Shown here piece by piece: positions 13,521 to 24,820 of a stretch of DNA of 64,000 nucleotides. The translations under genes and the position numbers were made by a program. The notes beneath the pieces were generated by a model, which was not told where the DNA came from, searched no databases, and saw only the letters and a program-made list of their open reading frames with translations. This DNA comes from Scomber scombrus (lineage: Eukaryota > Chordata > Actinopteri > Scombriformes > Scombridae): positions 24,786,720-24,850,719 of the forward strand of contig NC_084970.1 in assembly GCF_963691925.1 (NCBI RefSeq), in the 5' to 3' direction. How positions within the stretch are numbered: position 1 is the stretch's first letter; each line of letters opens with the position of its first letter.

Positions 13521-14744
13521 TTTTATGTCCACACCTGACCTGAGCCTGACACAGTTAATGTATGCTGAAGCACTGAGTTAGTGTTACCCTGTCATGCAAT
13601 TGTTGTCACCATGGTTACAGTTTGCATGTTCATTCTGATTGCATATGTGTGGGCACACTCTGCAAATGACTGGCAAAAATAATTTGTGTTATTATATAGG
13701 CTATAGGTAGGAAAACACTCACACACAATATTATCATGTATTATAGATATATACAGTTTTAAAAAATCAAGTAGGATAGCCCAGCTGACATGACCAAACC
13801 TGACCTGAATCCAAACATAATTTCAAAATGTTTGTCCAACCCGAACCTGACTTGTTGAGTCCCTATGTAGCCGGTCTGGCCTATACCTCGGTCTGCTACA
13901 CTCTCTGCGTTGTGTTCGTGTGTTGAGGAATGAGATGCTGACAACAGCTGGTCTGCTTTTCTGGGCCGAATTTATTTTCCGTGTAAAACACATAAAAGTC
14001 AGTACAGCGACCTCTTATGACCAGTCTCGAAATGCACACCTCTCCTCTCCAGGGCTAGAAGCTGAGTGAGTCATAGCATTTACTATGCTCAGTTATATTA
14101 AATCAATAAAACAAAATACAATCAATTGTGCAATCACAGAAATATTTTTCCACCCACCAGCAGCAGTTTTTTATATTTTGTAAATTAACAACATGACAAC
14201 ATAACAAAAAGGGAAACTCACATACCTGTGTAAAACACATAAAAGTCAGTATAGCGACCTCTTATGACCAGTCTCGAAATGCACACCTTTAAAAAGAAGG
14301 GTACATAACAACTGCATCAGAAACGGTCTCCACGCTCTGGTAGCCTAACTTAAAAAAGCGACCTAACCCGCTACTCTGAAGTGCTGTACAAGACAAATAA
14401 AATAAACATACACACTAGAGCAAACATTATGCTAATAAAATATAACATATGTGACCCATACAAAATATAATTTATACTTATATTTAGCTTTTTTTACATT
14501 TTTACACACTTTTAACAAGAACACTCGTACAGTCTTACCTCTCCTCTCCAAGGCTAGAAGCCGAATGAGGAAAAGTACCGCGAAACAACAGGAAGTGACG
14601 TCGCCGAAATGTAAAAAAAATAAATAAATAAATAAAACTAATAAAATAAAAGCTCCCCAAAAGAAATACAGAAACAGGATTTTTACATGAAAACTAAGAT
14701 TGGCTTTTGGTGAAATATAAACCATCTTATTTATACATCGGTTA
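13521..14744. other. ~1.2-kb insertion splitting the LINE, with internal repeats
   Basis: This interval has no LINE similarity and separates two LINE parts. It contains module A (13981-14041 and 14228-14288, 61 bp, one mismatch) and module B (14041-14070 and 14540-14569, TCTCCTCTCC then GGCTAGAAG). The order is A-B-A'-spacer-B'. The outer part shows inverted CCTATGTAG (13862-13870) and CTACATAGG (about 14747-14755). That fits a TIR element with TA duplication, but this is weak because the left flank is not clearly LINE. I cannot name the element. Confidence 0.5.
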
Positions 14745-15405
14745 CACCTACATAGGCAGACTCGTCCCCACCAGAGATGAGCCTGATGAGGGTGGTGTTG
14801 TCATCTGTAAACTTCAGGAACTTGACTGACTGATGACAAGAAGTGCAGCTGTCTGTTGGAGATTATTAAGGAGGGGAACGGATGCAGCCTTGAGGGGTGA
14901 TGGTCCTGATGGTCCAGGAGTCAGAGACATGTTTTTCCCAGCTTCCATGCTGCTTCCTGGTAGGACAGGAAGCCAGTGATCCACTTGCAGGTGGAGCCAG
15001 GCATGTAGAGCTGGGAGAGCTGCAGCTGAGCCGGAATGATGGGGAGATTGGGAGTTTTGGAGAGGGCTAGGCCCCTGCAGATGTAAGAGAGGAGGAACTG
15101 GTGGACCGGAGCTGGTGGATGGATTCACAGCGGATGGCATCAGGACTCCCATTGTATTTCAAATCAACAGTAGAACTCATTCAGGTCATTGGTCAGGGAC
15201 AGGTCATTAGTGGGAGGAGTGGGGGGCTTTTGGTTTGTAGTTGGTTATCTGTCTGAGACCTTTCCAGACAAAGTTTTTTTCTGAGACCTGCGGTTGTAGT
15301 TTCTAAGAGGACAGTTGCTTAGCATCACTTACTGCCTTTATAAACCTGTATTTGGACTCTTTAAAATGGTCCTTGTCCCCACTCCTAAACACGTCCTCCT
15401 TTTCC
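14745..15405 (-). mobile_element. CR1/Rex1-like LINE: linker and reverse transcriptase core
   Basis: Read on the minus strand from 15405: KEDVFRSGDKDHFKESKYRF, then VWKGLRQITNYKPKAP, TNDLSLTNDLNEFYC, LSQLYMPGSTCKWITGFLS, and KFTDDNTTLIRLISGGDESA. In order these are the post-endonuclease linker, an RT motif ahead of the catalytic site, and the catalytic block, with FTDD where the family has FADD. Several frameshifts and stops inactivate it. It is the 5' continuation of the part at 12681-13520. The endonuclease domain is missing, so the copy is 5'-truncated near 15405. Confidence 0.85.
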
Positions 15406-15611
15406 AAGTCTCAGGAGGGCAAAAACAAAAGATTCTGGGTTTCTCCGTTTCACACACAGTATCTGGTCTACGAGCATGTGCTGTGACTCCTGCATGTGGG
15501 CCTGAAGTGGAATGTAGTAGGAGGAATAGTTTACAATATTTTGTTGCTATTCTACCTTCTCCATGTAAGTCAAAGAGTCTGTGACTTTTTAGAGGAAATG
15601 CATGGGAATTA

Positions 15612-15643
15612 CTGTTTACATCTGTTTACATCTGTTTACATCT
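15612..15643. repeat. Three-copy 10-bp tandem repeat
   Basis: CTGTTTACAT is repeated three times plus a partial unit, ending immediately before the palindrome. Each unit contains TGTTTAC, a forkhead-type (FOX) binding core (RTAAAYA on the other strand). Confidence 0.9.
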
Positions 15644-15644
15644 T

Positions 15645-15695
15645 TACTGGCTGTCATTATTCCCATTTGGCAAATGGGAATAATGACAGCCAGTA
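15645..15695. repeat. 51-bp perfect palindrome
   Basis: The left arm 15645-15669 (starting TACTGGCTGTC) and right arm 15671-15695 (ending GACAGCCAGTA) are exact reverse complements over 25 bp, separated by one G at 15670. It could extrude as a cruciform or be transcribed as a hairpin with almost no loop. It lies outside any recognised transposon. Confidence 0.97.
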
Positions 15696-15699
15696 TGCA

Positions 15700-16246
15700 T
15701 TGTATATTCACAACAATGCCTGTAATCGTCGGCCATTTGTTCATGTTTTTGCACCTATATGAAGAACAGAGATGGTAAATGGTAGGGTGTAACAAATGTA
15801 CGGACATGTGGATCATGCTCACTAATGCTCCATCAAATTTGACAGTTTTAAAGAGTAGTGGACTGTGTTTGTCTGTAAATGAATCTGTGAAACTTTTGAT
15901 TACAAGCTTTGGTTTGCTTGTAAATGAGTAGTTTGATGAGTGAAATGTGAAAAACAGGAAGCTTTTCCACATTGGACAAGGACAAAGAAAATGAACTGAA
16001 GGGTGAATGTACCCCACAGTTAGGCTAGGATCCACAATTATGGTGTATAGTAGTAGCTGGTCATTTGGATGTCATGCTGGTTGCATTTGTCTCCTTTCAG
16101 TACTTTCCACTATGGTTCCTATCCTCTCAAATTACTGACTTTACTCATAGTTCTATCTTTTATTACACTCAAACCTATAGTTTTGGGAGAAATTCTATCA
16201 AAACTCAGCAGCTTTCTGTCTGCAAAACTGTGCATGAGAATCCATC
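15700..16246. other. Unassigned sequence
   Basis: No gene recognised. The 139-codon minus-strand frame spanning 15616-16035 crosses the palindrome and has no domain. Confidence 0.5.
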
Positions 16247-16249
16247 TTC

Positions 16250-16280
<31 letters not shown>

Positions 16281-16292
16281 CTTTTCTTCTTC

Positions 16293-16320
<28 letters not shown>
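16247..16320. repeat. (CTTTT)n and poly-T pyrimidine tract
   Basis: Several CTTTT units are followed by about 30 T. On the minus strand this would be an A-rich tail, but I see no retroposon body attached to it. Confidence 0.9.
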
Positions 16321-16323
<3 letters not shown>

Positions 16324-17439
16324 GTAAAAGTGAAAATATAAAGATGCTGATAATGCTTAAGTGTCAGTTTGAAGACTTAGTTAAGTCAAAGTGAATTGCT
16401 TTCCCTGTTTTATATGACTTACTTGCCTAATAAAGGCCTCCTGCCCAAACTTCCATTAGCACCATCTTCTCTGTGGGGAGTGCTGTCAGTATGAGAAAAT
16501 GGCCTCTAATTTTTAGACATATTGGCATTTTCAAACTGCTGATTGCTGTCACACAGTGAGATTGTTTTATAATAACACATTCCTTTTATATCACAGTTCT
16601 GTGGACTCTATATTTAAATACATTTTGATGGATGCATACAAAACTTTTTGGGGGGCTTTTTTCAGGGATACTTTCAAGTTTCTGAAAATGAATATACATT
16701 ATGTAGCACTGATTCTCTAAAAACATATTTATTTACCACTTTATGAATCGCAGGAGTTTAATCAGTAATAACTAGAAATACTGCCTCATGGTTGTATGCC
16801 TCTGCAAACCAATCAAGTTGCACTTTAAATACATGTCTGTCCAGATTCATGTTGCTGCAAAGAAGAAACCTATTCACTTTTGACTGAACTTTCACCTCAA
16901 AACCCCCCGCTCTGCTCAACAAATGGCAGAAGCCCCCTCTTTTGTCTGACATTCCAAGCAAACAAAAGTGTTTGTGACTCTCTGATTAAAAATGTGTGTA
17001 AAACAATTCTCAGGTTGATCATGATGTTATAAGGATAAAGTCTCAAAGAACAAACCTTTAAATATTACCGCTGTCAAAACACCTACTGGTAAGGTCAAGA
17101 TGCATTAACTCACCAGATATGATTTGGATATATAAATGTATACTACACGAATTACCTGAGTAAATGAGATACACATCGATACTGTAATTACTTTAGTCGA
17201 CCGTAACAGCCTTTTTCCATTCATTCAACAAGTTAGTTCATTGTTTATTCCTGATGTTTTTTTTTATCTGATCCACAATACTGATATAACTCAAGTATGT
17301 CAGCGGATATTCTGTGTTTGTGTCTGTATTAAAATGAATGATATGCTATACAGGATGAAATAACTCAAATGTGAACGATGATGTTGAATGGATTGCGTCA
17401 AACAGACCAAAAAAATCTTAAAAGTAATTCATTTTAGCA
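16321..17439. other. Unassigned AT-rich sequence
   Basis: No gene, RNA or named repeat recognised. Confidence 0.5.
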
Positions 17440-18080
17440 GAAGGAGCCATTTGATTGGTTTAGGGTGAGGCCAACCCTGAACCACAGACCAAGCCCCTTT
17501 GCATAAAAACAGCTGGAGATGCAAGTTCGCTTCTCTTCTAAACCCTCTTCTTTAAGTTATCTCTTCTGAAATTCTCTTTTAACCTCTTCTTTAGCTCGCT
17601 TCTTTAGCTTAGTCTTAGCTTCTTCTCCTTTAATTTCTCTTCATTTGTAACTCTTCTAAATGTTTATTTTTAAGTAACTTCCTTTGGTTTTGTCAATTTT
17701 ACATGGCATAGTTCAAAACTCAGCCACAAACTTTTTATATAATCAGCAAGTTTTGTATCTTCAAGCCGAAGCTCAACCAAAGACATTTAATACTTTTATT
17801 TTGATTTTTGATAAGCCCAAGTTTCGTTAGACGCTTGACCAGCTCCGACTTTTGAAGCTGTATTGACGAATTAAATTATCAGTAAGCTTTGAACTCCACC
17901 GAAAAGCATCAAAACCAAACAGAAAGAGTCTTCAGAGACCAACCGGAACGAGCAGCCTGAGCTCAGGCCAGTTTGACCGGTTTCCTTCCCGAAGCCAGTT
18001 CGAGGAACAACGGAGTCTGAAATTTATGATTACATATTTCCTTCAGACGAAGGTGGTGCCCCTGATTACGAGAGCTAATT
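17440..18080 (+). mobile_element. Possible solo LTR or LTR-retrotransposon remnant
   Basis: A promoter-like block (TTTGCATAAAAACAGCTGG at ~17498) is followed by ~130 bp of TTCTCTTCT/CTTCTTTA-rich sequence. Then comes an unusual CpG-containing stretch (CGTTAGACGCTTGACC, GACCAACCGGAACGAGC). This U3-TATA-R/U5-like order and composition resembles teleost LTRs I have seen. There is no second copy or internal coding region in the window, and I could not fix TG...CA boundaries. Confidence 0.35.
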
Positions 18081-18249
18081 TTTGAATATCTTTAACGTCT
18101 TATTATAATCCATAATTCGCTACAGAAGCTATACATTTTAAAATGATGCTACACACACATCAACCTGGCAGCACAGAAGATCTTTACAATCACCATAGTT
18201 TCAAGGTGGACACACAAGATTAATGTCACCAATTCAGTATCCAACCTAT

Positions 18250-18745
18250 TGTGAAATATTGTCACAATCTACTCTTTTGTTTCCCAGTTATGGCATGGAA
18301 TAATGGCCAGAAAAGTGTTTTTGCAGAACATTATGATGTCACAGTGAAGCTGACATTTGACCTTTTGGACATGAAATGTCATCACTTCATCATTTTATCC
18401 TATTATGGCCAAAAATGTGTTTGTGAGGTCACAGGGACCTTGACCTTTAACAACCAAATTCTAATCAGTTCATCTTTGAGTCGAAGTGGACATATGTGAC
18501 AGATGTAATAAAATCCCCTCCAGGTGTTCCCGTGATATTACATTCATGAGATTTGGACAGTCATCATCAGACTCATAGTGACACTGACCTTTGACCACCA
18601 AATCAAATCAGTTTAGCATTGACACCAAGTAGACGTTTGTGGCAAATATGTAGTTTTCAAGGCGTTCCTGAGATTTCGCATCCACAAAAATGGGACGGAG
18701 AGACATATTTACGTTTAGATAGACAACCTGAAAATATAATGACTG
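18250..18745 (+). repeat. Trimeric teleost interspersed repeat (GACCTTTGACC type)
   Basis: Three diverged monomers of roughly 110-135 bp follow one another. Each has a GTCACAGTGA-like start, a TTGACCTTT block, a TCAGTT...GAGTC...AAGTGGAC block and a closing CGTTCCTGAGAT...CAC. The array ends ATGGGACGGAGAGACA then GACAACCTGAAAATATAATG. I recognise this family as widespread in spiny-rayed fish. It is non-coding; the 82-codon frame inside it is incidental. Confidence 0.7.
18585..18597 (-). promoter_or_regulatory. Perfect DR1 nuclear-receptor motif
   Basis: The plus strand reads TGACCTTTGACCA; the minus strand reads TGGTCA-A-AGGTCA. Two direct half-sites with one-base spacing are the consensus recognised by HNF4, PPAR/RXR and COUP-TF type receptors. 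It lies in the third monomer of the repeat. Occupancy is unknown. Confidence 0.6.
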
Positions 18746-18872
18746 GTTGTTGCCAGTTAAATGAATGGAAATAACTGATTTATGGAATTCAGTGTTTGTC
18801 CAATATAGCTCATCATAGGATCATTTTTCTTCCACTTTAGCAATAGATCCCAGTCTAGGTCTTCTTATTTAC

Positions 18873-18885
18873 GGACGGACGGACG

Positions 18886-18925
<40 letters not shown>
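18873..18925. repeat. (GGAC)n(AGAC)n microsatellite
   Basis: Five GGAC units are followed by about seven AGAC units. It may derive from the GGACGGACGG tail typical of the repeat family upstream. Confidence 0.9.
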
Positions 18926-18927
<2 letters not shown>

Positions 18928-19596
18928 TGTTTCCATTTGTATAGAGAATGGCAAGCCTAATGTTTTTTATCCTTAATTATTTTAATCATATTTTAATCAT
19001 ATTTGGTGTAATACCCTGGGGACATTATACATTTGGATACTGGGGAAAAACTAATGCTGGTTAAAATTTCAGTATTTCAGGGTGTATGAAATTAATTTGC
19101 CATTTAACAGAAAATCAAAACACTGGTTGCGTCCTCTTGGGTATGATTTCCCATTTGGGAAAATTAAATTGAAATTTAAAACGAAGATATGGGAGATCAC
19201 GAATGGTCAATTGTCTGCTAACGAGTTCTCTTTACCATGTAAACAAATATCTTTCAAAACACCTCTTTTTAGACTGGTAAATGGACTGTATAAACTTGAA
19301 AAAACCCTTAAATTATTTTTCTTTTCATGATGTCTTATGATGGCGATTGTCTCATATGCGGTAAGTGCACAAACAAGAATGCCATTTGACTCACTGTTTT
19401 TTTTCCAGACTGAAATGACATGCTGTGGGCAGTTTTTGCTGGTATAAAATTTAGCTTTTGGCCCCCTTTAACTAACCAATCTCCTCTGGCAAAGTAGTAA
19501 TCATCATGAATATCTAAATACACAAAACAATGATAGTTAGCATTTCATTGTGTTTGTTTTGTGCAACTGTTCCCCCACTGGTGTGCCTCCTGGAAA
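18926..19596. other. Unassigned sequence
   Basis: No gene or named repeat recognised. The 82-codon plus-strand frame at 19082-19330 has no recognisable domain. Confidence 0.5.
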
Positions 19597-19788
19597 TGTA
19601 GTTTCAAACCTGTTAATTAGACTGTAGATTTCAAATGGAAATTAACAACCAATAATTTATTGGAAAAGCAGAAATGACACTTTATTTTGATGTAGTTTCA
19701 AACCTGTTAATTAGACTGTAGATTTCAAATGGAAATTAACGACCAATAGTTCATTGGAAAAGGGGATGGTGGAAGGAAATGACACCTT
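19597..19788. repeat. ~95-bp tandem duplication
   Basis: Copy 1 (19597-19683) and copy 2 (19691-19788) both run TGTAGTTTCAAACCTGTTAA ... GGAAATTAAC ... GAAATGACACYTT. They differ by a few substitutions and an insertion (GGGATGGTGGAAG region) in copy 2. The high identity indicates a recent local duplication. Confidence 0.93.
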
Positions 19789-20809
19789 ATCAACAGTGGT
19801 TAGGACCACTGTTTTATTAATAGAACATGCCTTTCGCAGAGTCTGCACACAAAGCCAAGGCAGAGATGGATGTCTTGGCTTTAATTAGCCAGAATTATTT
19901 ACTGAGTAGGGCTGGCTTATGGGAGCATCACTCATGTAATGGATATATTAGCAAAAGACTAAAGGGATTAGCTTCTGTGGAATTAACAGACTGTGAGCAG
20001 TTCATCATGTTAAGTGAATGGACTATACAATATCTATATTATATTTACAAGCAAAAATCATAGTGAATTTTGTATGTGCCTATATGTGTGAGTATGTGTG
20101 TTCACATGTGCTTATTTGCTGTGTTTTTGTCCAGCCAAAAAGTACTTCATATCTTTAACAAGATAGATTACAGAATGATGCCATCTGTTGTTCATTATGA
20201 TGCCCATGCAAAGTACATTTTCCTGAATCCTAAATCAATTTTATATATGCTGTTCACTGGAGTTTAACATCCAATGGGACTACCCTGCTGTTACTATAAT
20301 GTGGTTTTCAAAACTTTTTCACAATTTCTGTGCACTTTTTATTATTATAACGTCAATTTATGATCGTGGAACAGGAATCTAAGCCATAGTTGAGACCTTG
20401 CCCTTTCAGCTGCCAAGTCAACAACTATATAATAAGTTCCATTGATGTCTTCTGATCTGCAGCTCCTCCAGGGCTTCACCTATTCTGGGTGTACCTCTCA
20501 CTATTTCAACTGTTTGGCCTTCAATCCCAGCATGATAGCAGCAGTATTGTAAAGTTCCTGCTGTGTATTGCTTTATATTTTACATATTTTCATGCAAGAC
20601 TGGAAATACAGAGAATGTATTTCACAATGTCTATGAATATTTTCAATACACTATCATGGGGAATACACTTTCCCACCGTAACAGAGACTGTCTAAAACAG
20701 CATTTTACTTTTAAGCTGATTTTCATGATAAGATACTTTTCTTTTACTTTTGATCACATGTTTTGAAAATCCTGTAGCTGGACTCTATGGGTAGTAGCCT
20801 ACCAATCAC
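19789..20809. other. Unassigned AT-rich sequence
   Basis: No gene or named repeat recognised. Confidence 0.5.
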
Positions 20810-21450
20810 ATGGGTAGCTCCAATCACGTGCACGTATTCACTCACTGCATAAACACAGCTGGCAATTCAGGACGTGCCTCCCTGAATATGTGTGGCGCAC
20901 ACAGCATATGAGGCAGCATGCCTGCTGTCCAGCATACATTCTTCTTCAGCTATCGGTGTGTTTGCCCTCTGATCAGCTTTCTCCTAGAATGGAGTTGCCA
21001 CTTCAACAGTATCGTTACTGCCCATCATTTCCCAGCATTATTGCTGGCAATGACCCCCACAAAGTATGCTTTGTGTGCCTCAGACAAGAACCATACAGAG
21101 AGAGGTGATCAGCAGCCACCATCCTGTGCGGGCAACCGACAATTGCCCAAGCTTAGATGGCAGCAGTGGTGGGACCATTTTCAATGTCTAGATGTTTTGC
21201 TTTGCTGTGACGACAGTGGGTCACAGTTCGTTACTGACGACACTAAACCCCCCACTCTGGCTGACGACACACCGTTGCTTCCCTACTGAGATGACGGCTT
21301 TGTTCACAGATGATGAAGATAACATCTTGTCAGTGTCTGGTACATCAGCATCCCACAGAAGCTTGCTGCCAACTTATGTCTGCAGGGATTTCCCACAAGT
21401 GATGACAAACGTTTTGCTAGCATTGCCCCCTCTGCTTCCACCTAAGCATT
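20810..21450 (+). pseudogene. Retrotransposon gag-like remnant (DIRS/Gypsy type)
   Basis: A leader-like part (CCAATCACGTGCACGTATTC then ACTCACTGCATAAACACAGC) precedes broken plus-strand frames. These contain CPSFPSIIAGNDPHKVCFVC, then PPSCAGNRQLPKLRWQQW, then an acidic/serine patch DDEDNILSVSGTSAS. The H...C-x2-C finger, C-x2-C-like pair and acidic patch resemble the gag-like ORF of teleost DIRS or Gypsy elements. The reading shifts frame at least twice (20918-21289 and 21192-21452 overlap in different phases). No polymerase is visible. The family is uncertain. Confidence 0.4.
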
Positions 21451-22026
21451 AAAACTGTCTATATGAAGGTTTCGTTGTACTAGTTTATCCAGCTAAGGAG
21501 GCTTTTGTCTTTACTCCCAGACATCTGGTAGTGTTTTATAACCTATGTTCTTGAATGCCATGACAGATAGAGTCACATTGGGATTCAGGATTGAATTTCA
21601 ATCAGTAGTTTTGTTGATCTGAAACAAAAGTGATCTATAATGTCTACAATATGTATAAATGCAATCAATGGTCTAACATCCAGCAACAAAAGCTGAAGAG
21701 CAGTCTTCCTCACTTTATGCTTACTTAGATCAGCCTCTGCCTCCAGTGGTGGTGGCCCTCATCTATGTGGTCTGGTGTGGTCATATTTTAACTTGTGGTA
21801 AATGTCAGATGTTGTTGCTATGATTCATGTGAAATGCGAATGTCTAGAAACGGTAAACAGAAAATGGCAATATCAGCAGGAGATTGGTCTGTGTTTGCAG
21901 TTGTGCCGCTGGTCACCACTGGGTCCTGCATGGCGTTTATTTAACATGACACATTTCAACAGCACCTGGGGAGCAAGGTCATGGCTGCACTAACACAAAA
22001 ACACAGGCACAGACACACGTGTGTGC
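21451..22026. other. Unassigned sequence
   Basis: No domain or repeat recognised before the CA array. Confidence 0.5.
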
Positions 22027-22144
<118 letters not shown>

Positions 22145-22269
22145 CTACATCTCAGAATCATTTATTTCATATTGAACATCCCTGCTGGTTTTGAAAGAAA
22201 GACAGTTTTTTTTCAAATCCTGGAGGGCGACATGTTTTTAATTATTGACATTCAGGTGAAGATTTTATG

Positions 22270-22640
22270 CTGTCTGACCTGGCAGACATGAGTGGCAGTG
22301 GGCTGGGTAGGGAGGAGGATGGGAGGCTGGGGACTGGCTGGATTTCAGGGACAAAGAGCCTACTGAGGAGGCAGACAAATCGGCTGAGGAGGTGGAGGTA
22401 CAGTGATTCACATGCAGTGCAGGAGGCCTCTCTGTATCACCACCACCCCTCCCCCAAATCCCAGGAGGGCAGGGGTGGAATTGATGAAACGAGCAGGAAG
22501 GCCTAATTAAAGGCTCTCAGCTCAAACGCATTGATGTATTACATCTATTATGCCACAGTTCGATAGGTCTGCCAGGCTGGGGCTGCCGTGGCTACTGAGT
22601 CCCGCCAAACAAACTGAATAAATAATAGCAGCTGAGAGGG
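22270..22640. promoter_or_regulatory. Candidate conserved non-coding block
   Basis: A GC-richer, high-complexity block in an AT-rich desert. It contains GGCCTAATTAAAGGCTCTCA (homeodomain TAATTA core) and TGATGTATTACATCTATTAT, and ends at an AGAG-rich run. It has no reading frame with a known domain and no transposon signature. A developmental enhancer is a reasonable guess but untested. Confidence 0.3.
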
Positions 22641-23315
22641 AGAGAGAGAGAAACAGAGACAGAGAAAAGGGGAGATGAGTTCAAATTCAGGAATAGGTGT
22701 GATGAAGCCTGTTGTAGAACAGTCTCTGAGATTCACATTATGTATGTTAAGCTCCACATACAATCTACACCATGAGCTGCAAGCAGAGAGTGAAAGAAAT
22801 ATAAAAAGTATCAAGAGCAAAAGTCAATATGTACAGATTTAGAGATTTATGTTTTTTCTATTCATCAAGAATGGCTATTGTGTTGTAGTATTCTTGGCAT
22901 AATTTGGAAAATAAAATGCATAGGTAATAATGGATAATCTATGAAAAAGCTGTAAAACATTAAGCAAACATTTTTGGAACGTAATACAACGTAATAAAAA
23001 AAAAATGCTAATGAAAAAAATGAAGACAACCTATTGCGTAGCCTCAATTCTCGAGCTGGATAATATTTATTCTAAAACACATAGTTGGCTTCAAGATCAA
23101 AGGTCAAATCCATGAACAATCCAACTGCTTATGGATATTAGTTAGTTTGTCAGTCAAGGTACATGGGAGGGGTGGAAGAGGTAATGGGGTTGACTTATGC
23201 ATTTGTGTTCATTAGGGAGGCTGAGGGTGGGTTGATCCTGTGTGTGGAAGGGTTGTGCTGCAGAATAATATGCATTTATGCATATATTGAAATATAGAAT
23301 GGGAGGATGCGTATC

Positions 23316-23318
<3 letters not shown>
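22641..23318. other. Unassigned AT-rich sequence
   Basis: Nothing recognised. Confidence 0.5.

Positions 23319-23402
<84 letters not shown>
23319..23402. repeat. (GT)n microsatellite
   Basis: An uninterrupted run of about 42 GT units. Confidence 0.97.
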
Positions 23403-23406
<4 letters not shown>

Positions 23407-23688
23407 AGTGAAGCAGAGATGGAAAACAGTGCATGAAATAATTATTTTTCAATATCTCATTTATTTCTGAAGAGTGTATGATAATTATCAATAACCAGTT
23501 AATGAACATACAAAAATAACAGTACACTGAGTATCCTCATATCCTCCATCCCTTCCTGCAACCCCCATACACCCAAGTAAACAAAACAAAGCATAATAAA
23601 ACAGAACGTTAAGTATACTGTATTATCTGAAAATTGCACTCTGTATGCCTTAGTATCGTATCTTAGTATCTACTCAGAAAGTACACTA

Positions 23689-23848
<160 letters not shown>

Positions 23849-24034
23849 GGGTTTTTTTTACTGGGGTGTATACATGCATGTGCACAAGAACCCACGCATG
23901 CTGCCATGCATGCATGCTGACACGCATACATACACACAGGGTTTATATGAGAGAAACAACAAAACAAAAACAAAGCAATTACAAAAACAACAAAGTTGTA
24001 CGTAACAATAACATAATATGTCCTTAGTTTATGA

Positions 24035-24234
24035 TGTATCTATAGCCATAATGTTTCGTGGCCAGAAATTGTCAAAGTCCATAACCTTTAGAAATGTTTT
24101 CTAAGCAGGAAAATAGCAAGAACCAGAGGTCTTGGAAAAATATAAAAATGGTTTTGGTTTTCTAGAGTAAATCTCTCTAAATGTAAAACTTCTGATACTT
24201 GGTTATAGTAATTACAAATCTGCATTTAAAAAAA
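24035..24234 (-). pseudogene. L1 ORF2 C-terminal remnant
   Basis: Minus-strand reading gives VLHLERFTL, then (after a shift) KPKPFLYFSKTSG, then FLKVMDFDNFWPRNI and a stop near 24035. This fits the short tail of L1 ORF2 after the cysteine-rich region, which lies across the inserted TIR element. It shows that the L1 was already present when that element arrived. Confidence 0.5.
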
Positions 24235-24242
24235 GGCAAAGG

Positions 24243-24412
24243 CTATTTGCACCCCTGGTGCAAATATCAATGAATGCTATTTGCACCCCAGTACAATTAG
24301 AAGTGGATGCTATTTGTACCCTGGTATATATAGCATAGTGTTCTATTTGCACCCGTCTTGGTGCAAATATCAATGTATGCTATTTGCACCCCAGTACAAT
24401 TAGGAGTACATG
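24243..24412. repeat. Subterminal array of CTATTTGCACC units
   Basis: CTATTTG[C/T]ACC begins at 24243, 24276, 24310, 24343 and 24379 (spacings 33, 34, 33 and 36). A higher-order 100-bp duplication is visible: 24243-24309 and 24343-24412 match unit by unit, including CCCCAGTACAATTAG. Several units are themselves near-palindromic (CTATTTGCACC...GGTGCAAATA). Such arrays next to a terminus usually serve as transposase binding sites; that role is inferred. Two inverted copies lie at the other end (25141-25152 and 25185-25196). Confidence 0.85.
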
Positions 24413-24820
24413 CTGCGGGACTGAGTGTCGGAGGGGAGCGTCTGGAGATGTGGAAGACTCCCGTATCCCACCGGGACAGCGGCATAAATATAAGTCGCTG
24501 TTCTCTTCTGTATATCATATAATAATTTCTATCCGGTGAGATCTATCACTTCCCGGCGTGAATAAATGTCAGGTGTGGCGTGTAAGCGTGAGAGCAGCTT
24601 GAAATATGTGTTTCACGGCCAATGCCTGAGACTTCAGAGGTCTGAAATGTATTTGGTATCCATTGCAACCATAGACTTATCTGTCAAGATTTGATTTCCA
24701 TCATATAACAATCTGAAGGTTTTAAATTCAGATATTTTCGGGTTGTATGCATTTACTTAACAAAGTTATGAAAATGCAGCAGAGTTTTTCTGCTGAAAAC
24801 ATTATCAACAAATAACTGCT

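Noticed and set aside
15616..16035. 139-codon minus-strand open frame
   Set aside because: Spans the perfect palindrome and a tandem repeat, has no family resemblance and no splice or promoter context.
20918..21289. 123-codon plus-strand frame as a host gene
   Set aside because: Overlaps other gag-like frames in different phases; better explained as a decayed retrotransposon.
23276..23527. 83-codon HTHT frame
   Set aside because: Translation of the GT microsatellite.
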